From Alcaligenaceae bacterium (GTDB lineage Bacteria; Pseudomonadota; Gammaproteobacteria; Burkholderiales; Burkholderiaceae_B), in the NCBI GenBank assembly GCA_013416455.1, contig JACCES010000022.1, positions 1-49,429 on the forward strand: 49,429 nt of DNA. Direction: 5' to 3'. The notes beneath the pieces are model-generated. The model ran no database searches, was not told where the DNA came from, and was given only the letters and a program-made list of their open reading frames with translations. The translations under genes and the position numbers were made by a program. Positions 27,203-35,691 of this stretch are shown piece by piece. Within the stretch, counting starts at the first letter, position 1; every line of letters starts with the position of its first letter.

Positions 27203-27238
27203 GCCCTGCGCCCGGCGATGGCCAGACGGGCGCGGCCT

Positions 27239-27779
27239 GCCGCTCGGAAGCCGACGAATCGAGCCGTTCGCGCGTCAGGCCCGCCACGTTCTTCAACCAC
27301 GGATACCGCTGCCAATGCGTGGCGGCGAACGCTTCTATCGCCTCGCGATGCGCCAGCGAGGCGCCGATCAGGTCCTGTCCCTGGATGAACATGTCGTGGT
27401 GGCGCCGCGACAGCGTGAAGGGGATTTCCCGGCCGGCGCTGCGCACGCGCATCGTCCCGAGGTCTATCGCGATGCGGCCTTGCCCGGGGTCCGCCACGTC
27501 GTCCATCAAGGCCTGGACGTCGGCTTCGGAGACCATCACCAGCAGCAGCCGGTTGTTCATGGCGTTGGAATAGAAGATTTCGCCGAAGCTCGGGGCGATG
27601 ACGGCCCGGATGCCGGACTGCTGCAGGCCCCACACGGCATGTTCCCGGCTGGAACCGCAGCCGAAGTTCGGCCCCGCCAGCAGAATGCGCGTCTGCGCAT
27701 ATTCCGGCCGGTTCAGGATAAAGTCGCCGGCGAGCCGGCCTCGCCCGGCGCCGCTTTGGCGCCCTCGGTTTCTCCGCAT
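27239..27779 (-). pseudogene. leuD remnant (3-isopropylmalate dehydratase small subunit-like), 5' end lost
   Basis: On the minus strand the frame from about 27728 encodes a clear LeuD swivel domain: GDFILNRPEY, the active-site loop NFGCGSSREHAVWGL, and VIAPSFGEIFYSNAMNNRLL. About 60-70 N-terminal residues, including the segment that normally reads like NxDTDxIIP, are missing and replaced by unrelated low-complexity codons. No stop codon occurs near the expected C-terminus (about 27278), and the frame then runs antisense into the pdxA-family gene. No leuC is adjacent. It is best read as a decayed gene fragment, although an ATG at 27779 would allow expression of a truncated protein. Confidence 0.7.
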
Positions 27780-27824
27780 GGCGCGTCGACGCGAGGAACG
27801 GCATCATGGACACCCCCTTCGACA

Positions 27825-27853
27825 TTGAAATGGTGCAACCATTGCACTACACT
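27825..27853 (+). promoter_or_regulatory. Promoter with dyad operator for the DUF4160/DUF2442 module
   Basis: TTGAAA (27825-27830) and TACACT (27848-27853) are separated by exactly 17 bases. The spacer contains the perfect dyad GTGCAA-CCA-TTGCAC (27833-27847). The predicted transcription start is at or one base before the ATG at 27861, and no ribosome-binding site is present, so the mRNA would be leaderless. The layout suggests repression by the HTH protein of the operon. Confidence 0.6.
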
Positions 27854-27860
27854 TTGCGAA

Positions 27861-28088
27861 ATGCCGACGCTGCAGCGCTTCCACGATGCACGGGTGTTGA
27901 TGTACATAGGCGACCACCCGCCGCCTCACGTTCACGTCAGGCTACGAGACGGGCGCGAATGCACGGTCGACCTCGACAGCCTCCAGGTCACCGGCCGGGT
28001 CGCCAAGTACGAAATCCGCGAAGTGCTGGTCTGGATAAGTGTCCAGCGGCGCCACCTGTTCGCCGAATGGCAAAAGAACAATCCATGA
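27861..28088 (+). CDS. DUF4160 domain protein, first gene of a two-gene module
   Basis: A 75-aa protein matching the DUF4160 pattern. It opens with MPTLQRFHDARVLMYIGDH, then the PPHVHVRL segment rich in Pro and His, and ends with a WISVQRRHLFAEWQK helix. The function is not established. The family is small, soluble and often next to DUF2442 genes, in an arrangement like toxin-antitoxin pairs, where it would be the candidate toxin. Its stop overlaps the next ATG as ATGA. The gene sits beside a broken leuD, suggesting it arrived by insertion. Confidence 0.8.
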   Translation: MPTLQRFHDARVLMYIGDHPPPHVHVRLRDGRECTVDLDSLQVTGRVAKYEIREVLVWISVQRRHLFAEWQKNNP

Positions 28089-28579
28089 GCGAGTATTTCT
28101 TTCCCAGACTGACCGCCGTCGAAGCCCTGGCCCCGCATCGGGTGCGCACTCGCTGGAGCACGGGCGAAGTCCTCGAAGTCGACATCGGCCCGATACTGCG
28201 CCGCAATCCGGCGCTGGCCCCCATTCTCGACCACGACGTCTTTGCGCATGCCCACCTCGCCGAATGGGGCGGCGCCATCGAATGGTTCGATGCCGAACTC
28301 GGCGAAGACAACGTCTACGCGTGGGCCAAGGAACAGGCCGGCGAAGTCAGCCATGCAATGTTCGACGAGTGGATGCGAAGAAACGCGCTGTCGCTCACGA
28401 CCGCCGCCGAGGCACTGGGCATCAGCCGGCGCATGGTGAGCTACTACCGCACGGCGCACAAACCGATCCCGCGATCCATCTGGCTGGCCTGCCTCGGCTG
28501 GGAAGCCACCCGCCCGGCATCCGGAATGCTGCCCCGCGCCTTGCCGGTGCCTTGCGGGTGCGCCACGGCCCGTTCCTGA
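28085..28579 (+). CDS. DUF2442 domain protein with C-terminal helix-turn-helix
   Basis: A 164-aa protein. Residues 1-90 form a DUF2442 (NE0471 N-terminal-like) domain, with RLTAVEALAPHRVRTRWSTG and HAHLAEWGGAIEWFDAEL. Residues 97-140 look like a helix-turn-helix: LSLTTAAEALGISRRMVSYY followed by PIPRSIWLACLGWEA. The rest is a short tail. A DNA-binding partner in a two-gene cassette suggests an autorepressing antitoxin or regulator, but no function has been shown for this pair to my knowledge. It is translationally coupled to the DUF4160 gene and followed directly by a hairpin. Confidence 0.8.
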   Translation: MSEYFFPRLTAVEALAPHRVRTRWSTGEVLEVDIGPILRRNPALAPILDHDVFAHAHLAEWGGAIEWFDAELGEDNVYAWAKEQAGEVSHAMFDEWMRRNALSLTTAAEALGISRRMVSYYRTAHKPIPRSIWLACLGWEATRPASGMLPRALPVPCGCATARS

Positions 28580-28580
28580 A

Positions 28581-28603
28581 GGCATCGCCGGGCGGGCGAT
28601 GCC
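28581..28603. terminator. Hairpin between DUF2442 gene and dnaB (convergent)
   Basis: A perfect nine-base stem (GGCATCGCC, loop GGGCG, GGCGATGCC) begins two bases after the DUF2442 stop and ends before the dnaB stop. There is no T-tract. Confidence 0.45.
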
Positions 28604-28611
28604 GGCGCCCG

Positions 28612-29976
28612 TCAGCTCACCGCCGAAGTGAAATTCAGGAATCGCGTGCTGGAACCCTGGAAGGTCAGGCGCACAGTGCCGATGGGCCCGTTACGCTGCT
28701 TGCCGATGATGATTTCGGCCGTACCTTTGTCCGGGGAATCGGGGTTGTAGACTTCGTCCCGGTAGATGAACAGGATCACGTCGGCGTCCTGCTCGATGGC
28801 GCCGGATTCGCGCAGGTCGCTCATGACCGGACGCTTGTTGGGGCGCTGTTCGAGACTGCGGTTCAACTGCGACAGGGCAATCAGCGGGCAGTTTAGTTCC
28901 TTGGCCAGCGCCTTGAGCGAGCGGCTGATTTCGGAAATTTCGGTCGCGCGGTTCTCGCCTGAACCGCTGCCCGACATGAGCTGCAGGTAGTCGATGATGA
29001 TCAGGCCGAGCTGGCCGCACTGGCGGGCCAGGCGGCGGGCCCGGGCGCGCACCTCGTTGGGCGACAGCGCCGGCGTTTCATCAATGTATATCTGGGCTTC
29101 CTGGACGCGCTGCACCGCGTGGGTCAGCCTCGGCCAGTCCTCGGCGGTCAGCTTGCCGGTGCGCATGCGGTGCTGGTCGAGCAGCCCCACCGAGCCGACC
29201 ATCCGCATGGCCAGTTGCACCGCCCCCATTTCCATGGAAAACACGGCGACGGGCAGCCCCTGTTCAATCGCGACGAACTCGCCGATGTTCATGGAAAAGG
29301 ACGTCTTCCCCATCGACGGACGGCCGGCGACGATGACCAAGTCGCCGGCCTGCAGGCCGGAGGTCATGCGGTCGAGGTCGGAAAAGCCGGTGGGCACCCC
29401 GGTGACGTCGGAATCGCCTTCGCGATGATAGAGCTCATCGATACGCTCGACCACCTGCGCCAGCAGGGGCTGGATCTCCTGAAAGCCTGTGGTGCCCTTG
29501 GCGCCTTCCTGAGCGATCTGGAACACCTTGGATTCAGCCTCGTCCAGCAGCTGCCTGGCTTCCTTGCCCTGAGGATTGAAGGCGGCGGCGGAGATCTCGT
29601 CGGCAATCGTGACCAGTTTGCGCAGCATGGAGCGTTCGCGCACGATTTCGGCATAGCGGCGGATGTTCGCCGCGGACGGCGTATTGTGCGCCAGGGCGTT
29701 CAGGTAGGGCAGCCCCCCCACTTCCTCGGCCTTGCCGCTGGAAGCCAGGGATTCGTGCACGGTCACCACGTCGGCGGGCCGCGACAAGGTGATCAGCCTG
29801 GAGATGTGCTGCCAGATCAGCCGATGGTCGTAGCGATAGAAATCGTCTTCGGCCAATACGTCGCTGATGCGGTCGAAGGCGGCGTTATCGAGCAGCAGCC
29901 CACCCAGCACCGATTGTTCGGCCTCGATCGAATGGGGTGGAACCCGCAGATAGTCCAGCTGCGGGTCGCTTTGCAT
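28612..29976 (-). CDS. dnaB: Replicative DNA helicase DnaB
   Basis: The hexameric helicase that unwinds DNA at the replication fork. The N-terminal collar domain starts at RVPPHSIEAEQSVLGG, followed by a linker helix and a RecA-like ATPase with Walker A GRPSMGKTSF. Walker B is LIIIDYLQLM, and the C-terminal motif is DLRESGAIEQDADVI. With the ATG at 29976 the protein has 454 aa. An in-frame TTG at 30021 would give 469 aa, nearer the E. coli length, but it has no ribosome-binding site and abuts a terminator. The real start is therefore uncertain by 15 residues. Confidence 0.95.
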   Translation of the reverse strand: MQSDPQLDYLRVPPHSIEAEQSVLGGLLLDNAAFDRISDVLAEDDFYRYDHRLIWQHISRLITLSRPADVVTVHESLASSGKAEEVGGLPYLNALAHNTPSAANIRRYAEIVRERSMLRKLVTIADEISAAAFNPQGKEARQLLDEAESKVFQIAQEGAKGTTGFQEIQPLLAQVVERIDELYHREGDSDVTGVPTGFSDLDRMTSGLQAGDLVIVAGRPSMGKTSFSMNIGEFVAIEQGLPVAVFSMEMGAVQLAMRMVGSVGLLDQHRMRTGKLTAEDWPRLTHAVQRVQEAQIYIDETPALSPNEVRARARRLARQCGQLGLIIIDYLQLMSGSGSGENRATEISEISRSLKALAKELNCPLIALSQLNRSLEQRPNKRPVMSDLRESGAIEQDADVILFIYRDEVYNPDSPDKGTAEIIIGKQRNGPIGTVRLTFQGSSTRFLNFTSAVS

Positions 29977-30024
29977 GATGGCGTTGTCCAACGCAGGCTC
30001 CGCTGAAGGGTGATGTTGCAAATG

Positions 30025-30052
30025 AAAAAAGCCGGTGGTGGCCGGCTTTTTT
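30025..30052. terminator. Rho-independent terminator after rplI
   Basis: AAAAAAGCCGG-TGGTGG-CCGGCTTTTTT: a GC stem with six A upstream and six T downstream, so it can end transcription in either direction. It separates the rpsF-priB-rpsR-rplI operon from dnaB. Confidence 0.85.
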
Positions 30053-30107
30053 CTGATTCTCGGTGGTCACCCCAGCAAGGGAATGTACCACGCGGGAACG
30101 GGCTGGC

Positions 30108-30563
30108 TTACACCATTTCGCCCTGGACCACGACATTGATGTCGACCACGACGTCCGGATGCAGCACGACCGTGACGGGGTATTCACCCACCGACTTCAG
30201 CGCGCCATCGGGCAGGCGGACCTGAGTCTTGACGATGTCTTCGAAACCGGCCTTCACGAGCGCGGCGGCGATATCCATATTGGTGACCGAGCCGAACAGG
30301 CGGCCGTCGACACCGGCCTTTTCCAGCATGTTGAGAGAGTAGCCGGAAAGCTTTTCGCCGACCTTCTGCGCGGCGGCGAGCCTTTCCGCCTGCACTTTCT
30401 CGAGTTCGGCGCGGCGTGCCTCGAATTCCTGCAGAGCGGACTCGGTGGCGCGGCGGGCCATCCTTTGCGGGATCAGGTAGTTGCGGGCATAGCCGTCGCG
30501 CACACGCACGACATCGCCAAGGTTGCCCAGGTTAGCGACTTTTTCGAGCAGAATGACTTGCAT
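30108..30563 (-). CDS. rplI: 50S ribosomal protein L9
   Basis: L9 binds 23S rRNA at the base of the L1 stalk and helps keep the reading frame. The 151-aa protein starts with [17 protein letters not shown], and [15 protein letters not shown] is the N-terminal rRNA-binding domain. A long connecting helix ([20 protein letters not shown]) and a C-terminal globular domain follow. The ATG at 30563 lies 16 bases after rpsR; the longer frame overlaps rpsR and is not used. Confidence 0.97.
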   Translation of the reverse strand: MQVILLEKVANLGNLGDVVRVRDGYARNYLIPQRMARRATESALQEFEARRAELEKVQAERLAAAQKVGEKLSGYSLNMLEKAGVDGRLFGSVTNMDIAAALVKAGFEDIVKTQVRLPDGALKSVGEYPVTVVLHPDVVVDINVVVQGEMV

Positions 30564-30579
30564 GACTGTAGGCCCCGGT

Positions 30580-30852
30580 TCAATTGTGGTTATCGGTGTA
30601 AGGCAGCAGGGCCAGGAAGCGGGCGCGCTTGATCGCGCTGTCAAGCTGGCGCTGGTAATGAGCCTTGGTGCCGGTCAGGCGGGCCGGGATGATCTTGCCG
30701 TTTTCCTGGATGAAATCACGCAGTGTGTCGAGATCTTTGTAGTCGATCTCTTCGACGCCGGCAGCGGTGAAGCGGCAGAACTTGCGGCGCTTGAACAGCG
30801 GATTCTGTTGTGAGAACTTGCGTTTTTCCTTACCTTTCCTGAAGAAAGCCAT
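30580..30852 (-). CDS. rpsR: 30S ribosomal protein S18
   Basis: S18 pairs with S6 on the platform of the small subunit. The 90-aa protein shows [10 protein letters not shown], the [13 protein letters not shown] helix and the [10 protein letters not shown] signature. It follows priB after 81 bases and precedes rplI. Confidence 0.97.
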   Translation of the reverse strand: MAFFRKGKEKRKFSQQNPLFKRRKFCRFTAAGVEEIDYKDLDTLRDFIQENGKIIPARLTGTKAHYQRQLDSAIKRARFLALLPYTDNHN

Positions 30853-30933
30853 GATGTGCCTCGTTGGTTCCCGGGCCTTGCCCGGTATGTTTCTACGTGC
30901 ATCGAGCGGTTCTTGCTCGAGCGTCTGTGTGTG

Positions 30934-31251
30934 CTAGACGGTGGCGCCGCCACTGCCGGGATAGGAACGCGTCGCCTTCTGGATATGCAGGATGAGCCGG
31001 TTCGAACCCTTGCGGGCCGCTGCGAGAAACCCTTCCAGCTCCAGCCCCGCCCCCAGGGGAACGTCGGCAAGCAGATGGGCGGTATCCCCCAGCGCGATGG
31101 CTTTTGCCTGAAAGTTGACGCGCCGCGCCTGCCCCGCTTCATGGACTTCCGACTCGTGCGCAAGGGTCAGTTCCAGCGCGGCCACCCCGGCGGGTGTGTA
31201 CCTGAGCGGCTGGAGCTCGACGACGGCGGCGGTCAGAAGGATCCGGTTCAC
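30934..31251 (-). CDS. priB: Primosomal replication protein N (PriB)
   Basis: PriB is a single-strand DNA-binding OB-fold protein that bridges PriA and DnaT during replication restart. The 105-aa protein starts MNRILLTAAVVELQPLRYTPAG and is the usual size. The start codon is GTG, 22 bases after rpsF, with no strong ribosome-binding site. The position between rpsF and rpsR is standard for the family. Confidence 0.93.
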   Translation of the reverse strand: MNRILLTAAVVELQPLRYTPAGVAALELTLAHESEVHEAGQARRVNFQAKAIALGDTAHLLADVPLGAGLELEGFLAAARKGSNRLILHIQKATRSYPGSGGATV

Positions 31252-31273
31252 GCCGGGCAGCCCGACAGCCCGC

Positions 31274-31648
31274 TTATTCCGACTGGCTGGCGGCTGCTTC
31301 CGCGCTGGCCTTGCGTGCCTCTTCGCGTTCCACCGACTTCATCATGACGGACGCGCTGGCGGGCGCCTTCTTGGTCTTGAGGGTCAGGTGGCGCAGGATG
31401 GCGTCGTTGTAGCGGAAGGCGTGTTCGAGTTCATCGAGCACGGCCTGGCCGCATTCGATGTTCAGGCACACATAATGGGCCTTGACCAGCTTCTGGATCG
31501 GATAGGCGAGCTGGCGGCGACCCCAGTCTTCGACGCGGTGGATGGCACCGCCGCCGCCCGTGATCTGGGCGGAATAGCGCTCGATCATTGCGGGCACCTG
31601 CTCGCTTTGATCGGGATGCACGATGAACACTACTTCGTAGTGGCGCAT
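31274..31648 (-). CDS. rpsF: 30S ribosomal protein S6
   Basis: S6 forms a heterodimer with S18 on the 30S platform. The 124-aa protein starts [18 protein letters not shown], with the [10 protein letters not shown] strand and a charged C-terminal tail. A GGAG lies nine bases before the ATG at 31648. It is the first gene of rpsF-priB-rpsR-rplI and has a leader of about 100 bases. In several bacteria that leader binds the S6:S18 complex; I did not find a secure motif here. Confidence 0.97.
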   Translation of the reverse strand: MRHYEVVFIVHPDQSEQVPAMIERYSAQITGGGGAIHRVEDWGRRQLAYPIQKLVKAHYVCLNIECGQAVLDELEHAFRYNDAILRHLTLKTKKAPASASVMMKSVEREEARKASAEAAASQSE

Positions 31649-31755
31649 AGGTGAATACTCCTTGTGGATGATTCCCGGGCCCGGCTTCAACAAACCGACC
31701 CGACGGACTCAGCCCGCCCCCGGCAAAAACCAAGAGTCGAGCAAAGAAACAGAAA

Positions 31756-31764
31756 ATTCTAGCA
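31756..31764 (-). promoter_or_regulatory. Extended -10 promoter for the rpsF operon
   Basis: On the minus strand TGCTAGAAT (31764-31756) fits an extended -10 element. A weak TTTACC lies 18 bases upstream of the -10 hexamer. The position leaves a leader of about 100 bases before rpsF. Confidence 0.45.
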
Positions 31765-31785
31765 CGAATGGCCGTACAAGGTAAA

Positions 31786-31815
31786 GCTGATCATTACCCA
31801 AGGGCACGGATCAGC
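31786..31815 (-). terminator. Weak terminator-like hairpin at the folE2 3' end
   Basis: GCTGATC (from 31786) pairs with GATCAGC (to 31815) across a 16-base loop. On the minus strand the stem is followed by TTTACC. It overlaps the folE2 stop and lies just upstream of the rpsF promoter. Confidence 0.3.
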
Positions 31816-32629
31816 TGGTCACCACGGCATAGGCGGAGTGGTTGTGGATGGATTCGAAGTTCTCGGCTTCGATCCGGTAGCCGCCCACGCCCGGCAGTTC
31901 GCGCACGCAACGGGCCACGTCACGCACCAGGTCTTCGACGAACTTGGGGTTTTCGTAGGCGCGCTCGGTGACGAATTTTTCGTCCGTGCGCTTGAGCAGG
32001 CCCCACAGCTCGCACGAGGCCTGCGCCTCGACGCCGCGGATCAGGGCTTCGATATCAACCAGGGCAGGGTCCGCAAAGCTGGCCGTGACGGTGACATGGG
32101 AGCGCTGGTTGTGGGCGCCGTATTCCGAAATGGCCTTGGAGCAAGGGCACAGGCTGGTCACGGGCACCAGCACGGTCAGCTCGAAGTCGGCCCCGGCTCC
32201 GCCCGCCGCCTCGTCGCCGCGGGCGACGCACTTCCAGGACACTTCGTAGTCCATCAGGCTGCCGACCTCGGAAACCGGCGCCACCTTGTTCATGAAGTAG
32301 GGAAAGCGGGCAAGCATATCCCCCTGGCTGGCGCCAAGCAGAGCCAGCATTTCCCGCGCCATGCCGCAAAAGGCGGCCGGCGTCATCGGTGTGCGGCGAT
32401 GCGCTTCAAGCAGCGCCACGAAACGGGACATGTGCGTGCCCTTTTCATGGGCCGGCAGGGCCACGGTGAGCTCCCAGTCGGCCACGGTGGGCAGATCCTC
32501 GCCGCCGGCGGCAATGATCATGGGATGACGCACCCCCCGCACCCCCACCCTCTGGATGGCGATGTGACGCGTATCCACGCCGCTCTGCACGTCGGGCATG
32601 CCGACGACGGGATCAGTCAATGTATTCAT
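31811..32629 (-). CDS. folE2: GTP cyclohydrolase FolE2 (type IB)
   Basis: The metal-flexible GTP cyclohydrolase that makes dihydroneopterin triphosphate for folate. The 272-aa protein has the tunnelling-fold core and the signature [12 protein letters not shown] with its catalytic cysteine, followed by GAHNQRSHV and the closing [10 protein letters not shown]. In many bacteria folE2 backs up zinc-dependent FolE and is zinc-regulated; no Zur box was recognised here. It lies 18 bases after dxs. Confidence 0.95.
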   Translation of the reverse strand: MNTLTDPVVGMPDVQSGVDTRHIAIQRVGVRGVRHPMIIAAGGEDLPTVADWELTVALPAHEKGTHMSRFVALLEAHRRTPMTPAAFCGMAREMLALLGASQGDMLARFPYFMNKVAPVSEVGSLMDYEVSWKCVARGDEAAGGAGADFELTVLVPVTSLCPCSKAISEYGAHNQRSHVTVTASFADPALVDIEALIRGVEAQASCELWGLLKRTDEKFVTERAYENPKFVEDLVRDVARCVRELPGVGGYRIEAENFESIHNHSAYAVVTS

Positions 32630-32647
32630 TTCCTCGTTCTCGCTTCA

Positions 32648-34555
32648 TCAACGGTTCTGTGTGGCAAGGCGCACAACCTTGCCCTGCCCGAACCGGTTAC
32701 CCCAGCGGGCTTTGACGGAAGCCACGATGCCGGCCGCGTCCAGGCCCAGCCCGCTCAGAATTGCTGCCTGATCGCCATGGTCGATATAGCGGTCGGGCAG
32801 GCCCAGTTGCAATACGGGCAGGACCAGGCCGCGCGCGCCGAAGCATTCCTGCACGGCGCTGCCCGCGCCGCCCATGATCGCGCCTTCTTCGATGGTGACG
32901 AAGGCTTCATGGCTGGCCGCCAGCTCAGCCAGCAGGGCTTCGTCCAGCGGCTTCACGAAACGCATGTCGACCACCGAGGCATCGAGTTCTTCGCCCGCTT
33001 CCAGAGCGGCCGGCAACAGCGTGCCGAAGGCCAGGATGGCCAGGCCCTTGCCCTGGCGGCGCACGACCGCCTTGCCCACGGGCACGGTTTCCAGGCCGGA
33101 CTCGAGCGCCGCGCCGCGCCCCGCCCCGCGCGGATAACGCACGGCGGCCGGCCCCGGATGATGGAAACAGGTGGACAGGAGCAGACGCGCCTCGTTTTCG
33201 TCGGACGGCGTGGCCAGCACCATGCCGGGCACGCAGCGCAGATAGGCGATATCGTAGTTGCCGGCGTGGGTGGCGCCATCGGCGCCGACGATGCCGGCCC
33301 GGTCCAGGGCCAGCGTTACATCGAGACCCTGCAGGGCGACATCGTGTATGAGCTGATCATAGGCGCGCTGCAGGAAAGTGGAATAGATGGCGACCACGGG
33401 CTTCTGCCCTTCGCACGCCAGGCCGGCCGCAAAGGTCAGCGCGTGCTGCTCGGCAATGCCGACATCGAAATAGCGTTTCGGAAAACGGCGTTCGAACTCC
33501 ACCAGCCCGCTGCCCTCGCGCATGGCGGGCGTGATGCCGTACAGGCGCGTGTCGCTCTGCGCCATATCGCACAGCCATTGGCCGAATACCTGCGTGAACG
33601 TGAGGCGCGAAGCGGTTGCCGGCTTCTGGATGCCGATGCTGGGGTCGAACTTGCCCGGCCCGTGATACAGCACGGGGTCGGCTTCGGCCAGTTTGTAGCC
33701 CTGCCCCTTCCGGGTCACCACATGCAGGAACTGCAGGCCGCCGAGGCCGCGCAGGTTTTCGAGCGTGGGAATGAGGGTGTCCAGATCGTGGCCGTCGATG
33801 GGCCCGACATAATTGAAGCCCAGTTCTTCGAACAGCGTCGCGGGCGACACCAGGCCCTTGGCATGGCCTTCGACCCGGCGGGCCAGTTCGAGCACTGGCG
33901 GCACACGCTGCAGCACCGCCTTGCCGACGTTCTTGGCGGCCGCATAGAAGCCGCCGGACATCAGCCGGGCCAGATAATGGTTCAGCGCGCCGACCGGCGG
34001 CGATATCGACATGTCGTTGTCGTTCAGCACCACCAGCATGTTCACGCCGGGCGTGACGCCGGCGTTGTTCAAGGCCTCGAAGGCCATGCCCGCCGTCATC
34101 GCGCCATCGCCGATCACGGCGACATGCTGGCGCTGCGCATGGCCGGTATTGCGCGAGGCCACCGCCATGCCCAGCACCGCCGAAATCGACGTGGAAGAAT
34201 GCGCGGTGCCGAAAGCGTCGTATTCTGATTCGCTGCGTTTGGGAAAGCCCGAAATGCCGCCCGCCTGCCGCAGCCGCGACATCGCATCGCGGCGGCCGGT
34301 CAGGATCTTGTGCGGATAGGACTGGTGGCCGACGTCCCACACCAGCCTGTCGTCGGGCGTGTTGAAGACATGGTGCAGGGCGATCGTGAGTTCGACCGTG
34401 CCGAGGTTGGACGACAGATGGCCCCCCGTGCGCGACACCGACTGCAGGACGAACTGACGCAGCTGATCGGCGAGCTCTTTGAGTTCACGGCGATCCAGCC
34501 GACGCAAATCGGCAGGCGAATGAATCTGCTCGAGGCTGACGTTGCTCATTGACAT
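32648..34555 (-). CDS. dxs: 1-deoxy-D-xylulose-5-phosphate synthase
   Basis: DXS condenses pyruvate and glyceraldehyde 3-phosphate with thiamine diphosphate, the first step of the MEP isoprenoid pathway. The 635-aa protein has the N-terminal GHLSSNLG and [12 protein letters not shown] and the ThDP motif [18 protein letters not shown]. The transketolase pyrimidine domain has [10 protein letters not shown] and [15 protein letters not shown], and a C-terminal transketolase domain follows. A second in-frame ATG at 34549 would remove two residues. It lies downstream of ispA across a 200-bp gap that holds a repeat element. Confidence 0.97.
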   Translation of the reverse strand: MSMSNVSLEQIHSPADLRRLDRRELKELADQLRQFVLQSVSRTGGHLSSNLGTVELTIALHHVFNTPDDRLVWDVGHQSYPHKILTGRRDAMSRLRQAGGISGFPKRSESEYDAFGTAHSSTSISAVLGMAVASRNTGHAQRQHVAVIGDGAMTAGMAFEALNNAGVTPGVNMLVVLNDNDMSISPPVGALNHYLARLMSGGFYAAAKNVGKAVLQRVPPVLELARRVEGHAKGLVSPATLFEELGFNYVGPIDGHDLDTLIPTLENLRGLGGLQFLHVVTRKGQGYKLAEADPVLYHGPGKFDPSIGIQKPATASRLTFTQVFGQWLCDMAQSDTRLYGITPAMREGSGLVEFERRFPKRYFDVGIAEQHALTFAAGLACEGQKPVVAIYSTFLQRAYDQLIHDVALQGLDVTLALDRAGIVGADGATHAGNYDIAYLRCVPGMVLATPSDENEARLLLSTCFHHPGPAAVRYPRGAGRGAALESGLETVPVGKAVVRRQGKGLAILAFGTLLPAALEAGEELDASVVDMRFVKPLDEALLAELAASHEAFVTIEEGAIMGGAGSAVQECFGARGLVLPVLQLGLPDRYIDHGDQAAILSGLGLDAAGIVASVKARWGNRFGQGKVVRLATQNR

Positions 34556-34622
34556 AATTGATCTATATTAATGTGGCATTGTATTCGCTGGGCCCGGCCC
34601 CTGCAGAAGCAAGAGTAACAAA

Positions 34623-34769
34623 GTTAAGGAAGCTCTGAATCATTCGAGCGGTAAGCAGGCGCCCTGGGTCGGGATGAGCCCGGACATAGAATATTCCCTG
34701 CGGACTGTTCTATGCCTGGCGAATCCGGGGATGCATGCGGCGCGACGAGTTGTTCAGCGCTTCCTTAAC
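34623..34769. mobile_element. 147-bp element with 17-bp inverted ends (MITE-like)
   Basis: The ends are GTTAAGGAAGCTCTGAA at 34623-34639 and its complement, with one mismatch, at 34753-34769. Inside, CATAGAA and TTCTATG pair (about 34685-34713), with CCCGG and CCGGG words on either side. No protein is encoded. The right end contains the ispA stop codon. The structure resembles a non-autonomous miniature inverted-repeat element; clear target-site duplications were not seen. Confidence 0.6.
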
Positions 34770-35691
34770 GATCGCGGCTGACGATGAAATCGGCGATGCT
34801 GGTGAGGCGGCATGCGGACGGCCCCAGCGGCAGCAGCGCCGCACAGGCCTCGTCGCGCAGTGTCCGCAACAGTTCGCGCGAGCCATCGAGCCCCAGCGTG
34901 GATACATAAGTGGGCTTGTTTTCCAGGACATCCTTGCCGGCCGTCTTGCCCAGGGTGGCGGTATCGGCCGTGACATCCAGGATGTCGTCGGCCACCTGGA
35001 AGGCCAGGCCGATGGCCGCGGCGTATTTTTCCAGGCCATCGCGCACGATGGACCCGCCACCGGCCACGATGCCGCCCAGCAGAACGGATGCTTCGAGCAG
35101 CGCCCCCGTCTTCATACGGTGCATCTGCTGCAGGGATTCCGCTTCCAGCACCCGGCCGACATTCTCGCAATCGATGGCCTGGCCGCCCACCATCCCCTGG
35201 CTGCCGACGGCGCGCGCCAGCAACTGGATGGCCTGCACGACCAGCGCCGGCGCAATGGGCATCATGCCCAGCGATTCGAACGCGAGCGGCTGCAACGCAT
35301 CGCCGGCCAGCATGGCCGTGGCCTCGCCGAACCGGACATGCACCGTCGGCCTGCCCCGACGCAAGGTGTCGTCGTCCATGCATGGCAGATCATCATGCAC
35401 CAGTGAATAGGCATGCACGAGCTCGACCGCGGCGGCGGCGTGGTCCAGCGCGATCCGCTGCGAAGCGGCCGCCGCATTGGACTGCAGTGAGGCTTCGCCC
35501 GCGGCGTACACCAGCGCGGCGCGCACGCGCTTTCCGCCGCCCAGCACCGCATAGCGCATGGCTTCGTGCAGATGGCCCGGCACGGCATCGCCCCCCGGCA
35601 GCGTGTGTTCGAGCATGCCTTCGACCTGCTGCACACGGCTTGTGAGCCAAGTCTGGAAATCGATGGGTTGGACGTCGGCCTGCGGACTCAT
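34765..35691 (-). CDS. ispA: Farnesyl diphosphate synthase
   Basis: IspA condenses IPP with DMAPP and GPP to farnesyl diphosphate. The 308-aa protein has the first aspartate-rich motif HDDLPCMDDD (Asp100, 101, 106) with the bacterial two-residue insert and the second QVADDILD. GGKRVRAALV marks the N-terminal Arg/Lys site, and the last residues are ADFIVSRDR. The product feeds HpnD, ubiquinone and undecaprenyl synthesis. The start overlaps xseB as ATGA. The stop TAA lies inside the inverted end of the downstream element. Confidence 0.96.
   Translation of the reverse strand: MSPQADVQPIDFQTWLTSRVQQVEGMLEHTLPGGDAVPGHLHEAMRYAVLGGGKRVRAALVYAAGEASLQSNAAAASQRIALDHAAAAVELVHAYSLVHDDLPCMDDDTLRRGRPTVHVRFGEATAMLAGDALQPLAFESLGMMPIAPALVVQAIQLLARAVGSQGMVGGQAIDCENVGRVLEAESLQQMHRMKTGALLEASVLLGGIVAGGGSIVRDGLEKYAAAIGLAFQVADDILDVTADTATLGKTAGKDVLENKPTYVSTLGLDGSRELLRTLRDEACAALLPLGPSACRLTSIADFIVSRDR

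Noticed and set aside
27142-27825. Second minus-strand frame over the leuD remnant, starting at 27825
   Set aside because: Its N-terminus does not resemble LeuD and the rest is the wrong frame for the conserved loop, so it does not restore the missing part.
28612-30052. Replication origin near dnaB
   Set aside because: No cluster of DnaA boxes or AT-rich unwinding region was seen; dnaB is commonly far from the origin.
31838-34228. Plus-strand open frame of 796 codons opposite folE2 and dxs
   Set aside because: It is antisense to two well-recognised genes, has a His/Gln/Gly-rich composition typical of GC-rich shadow frames, and matches no family.
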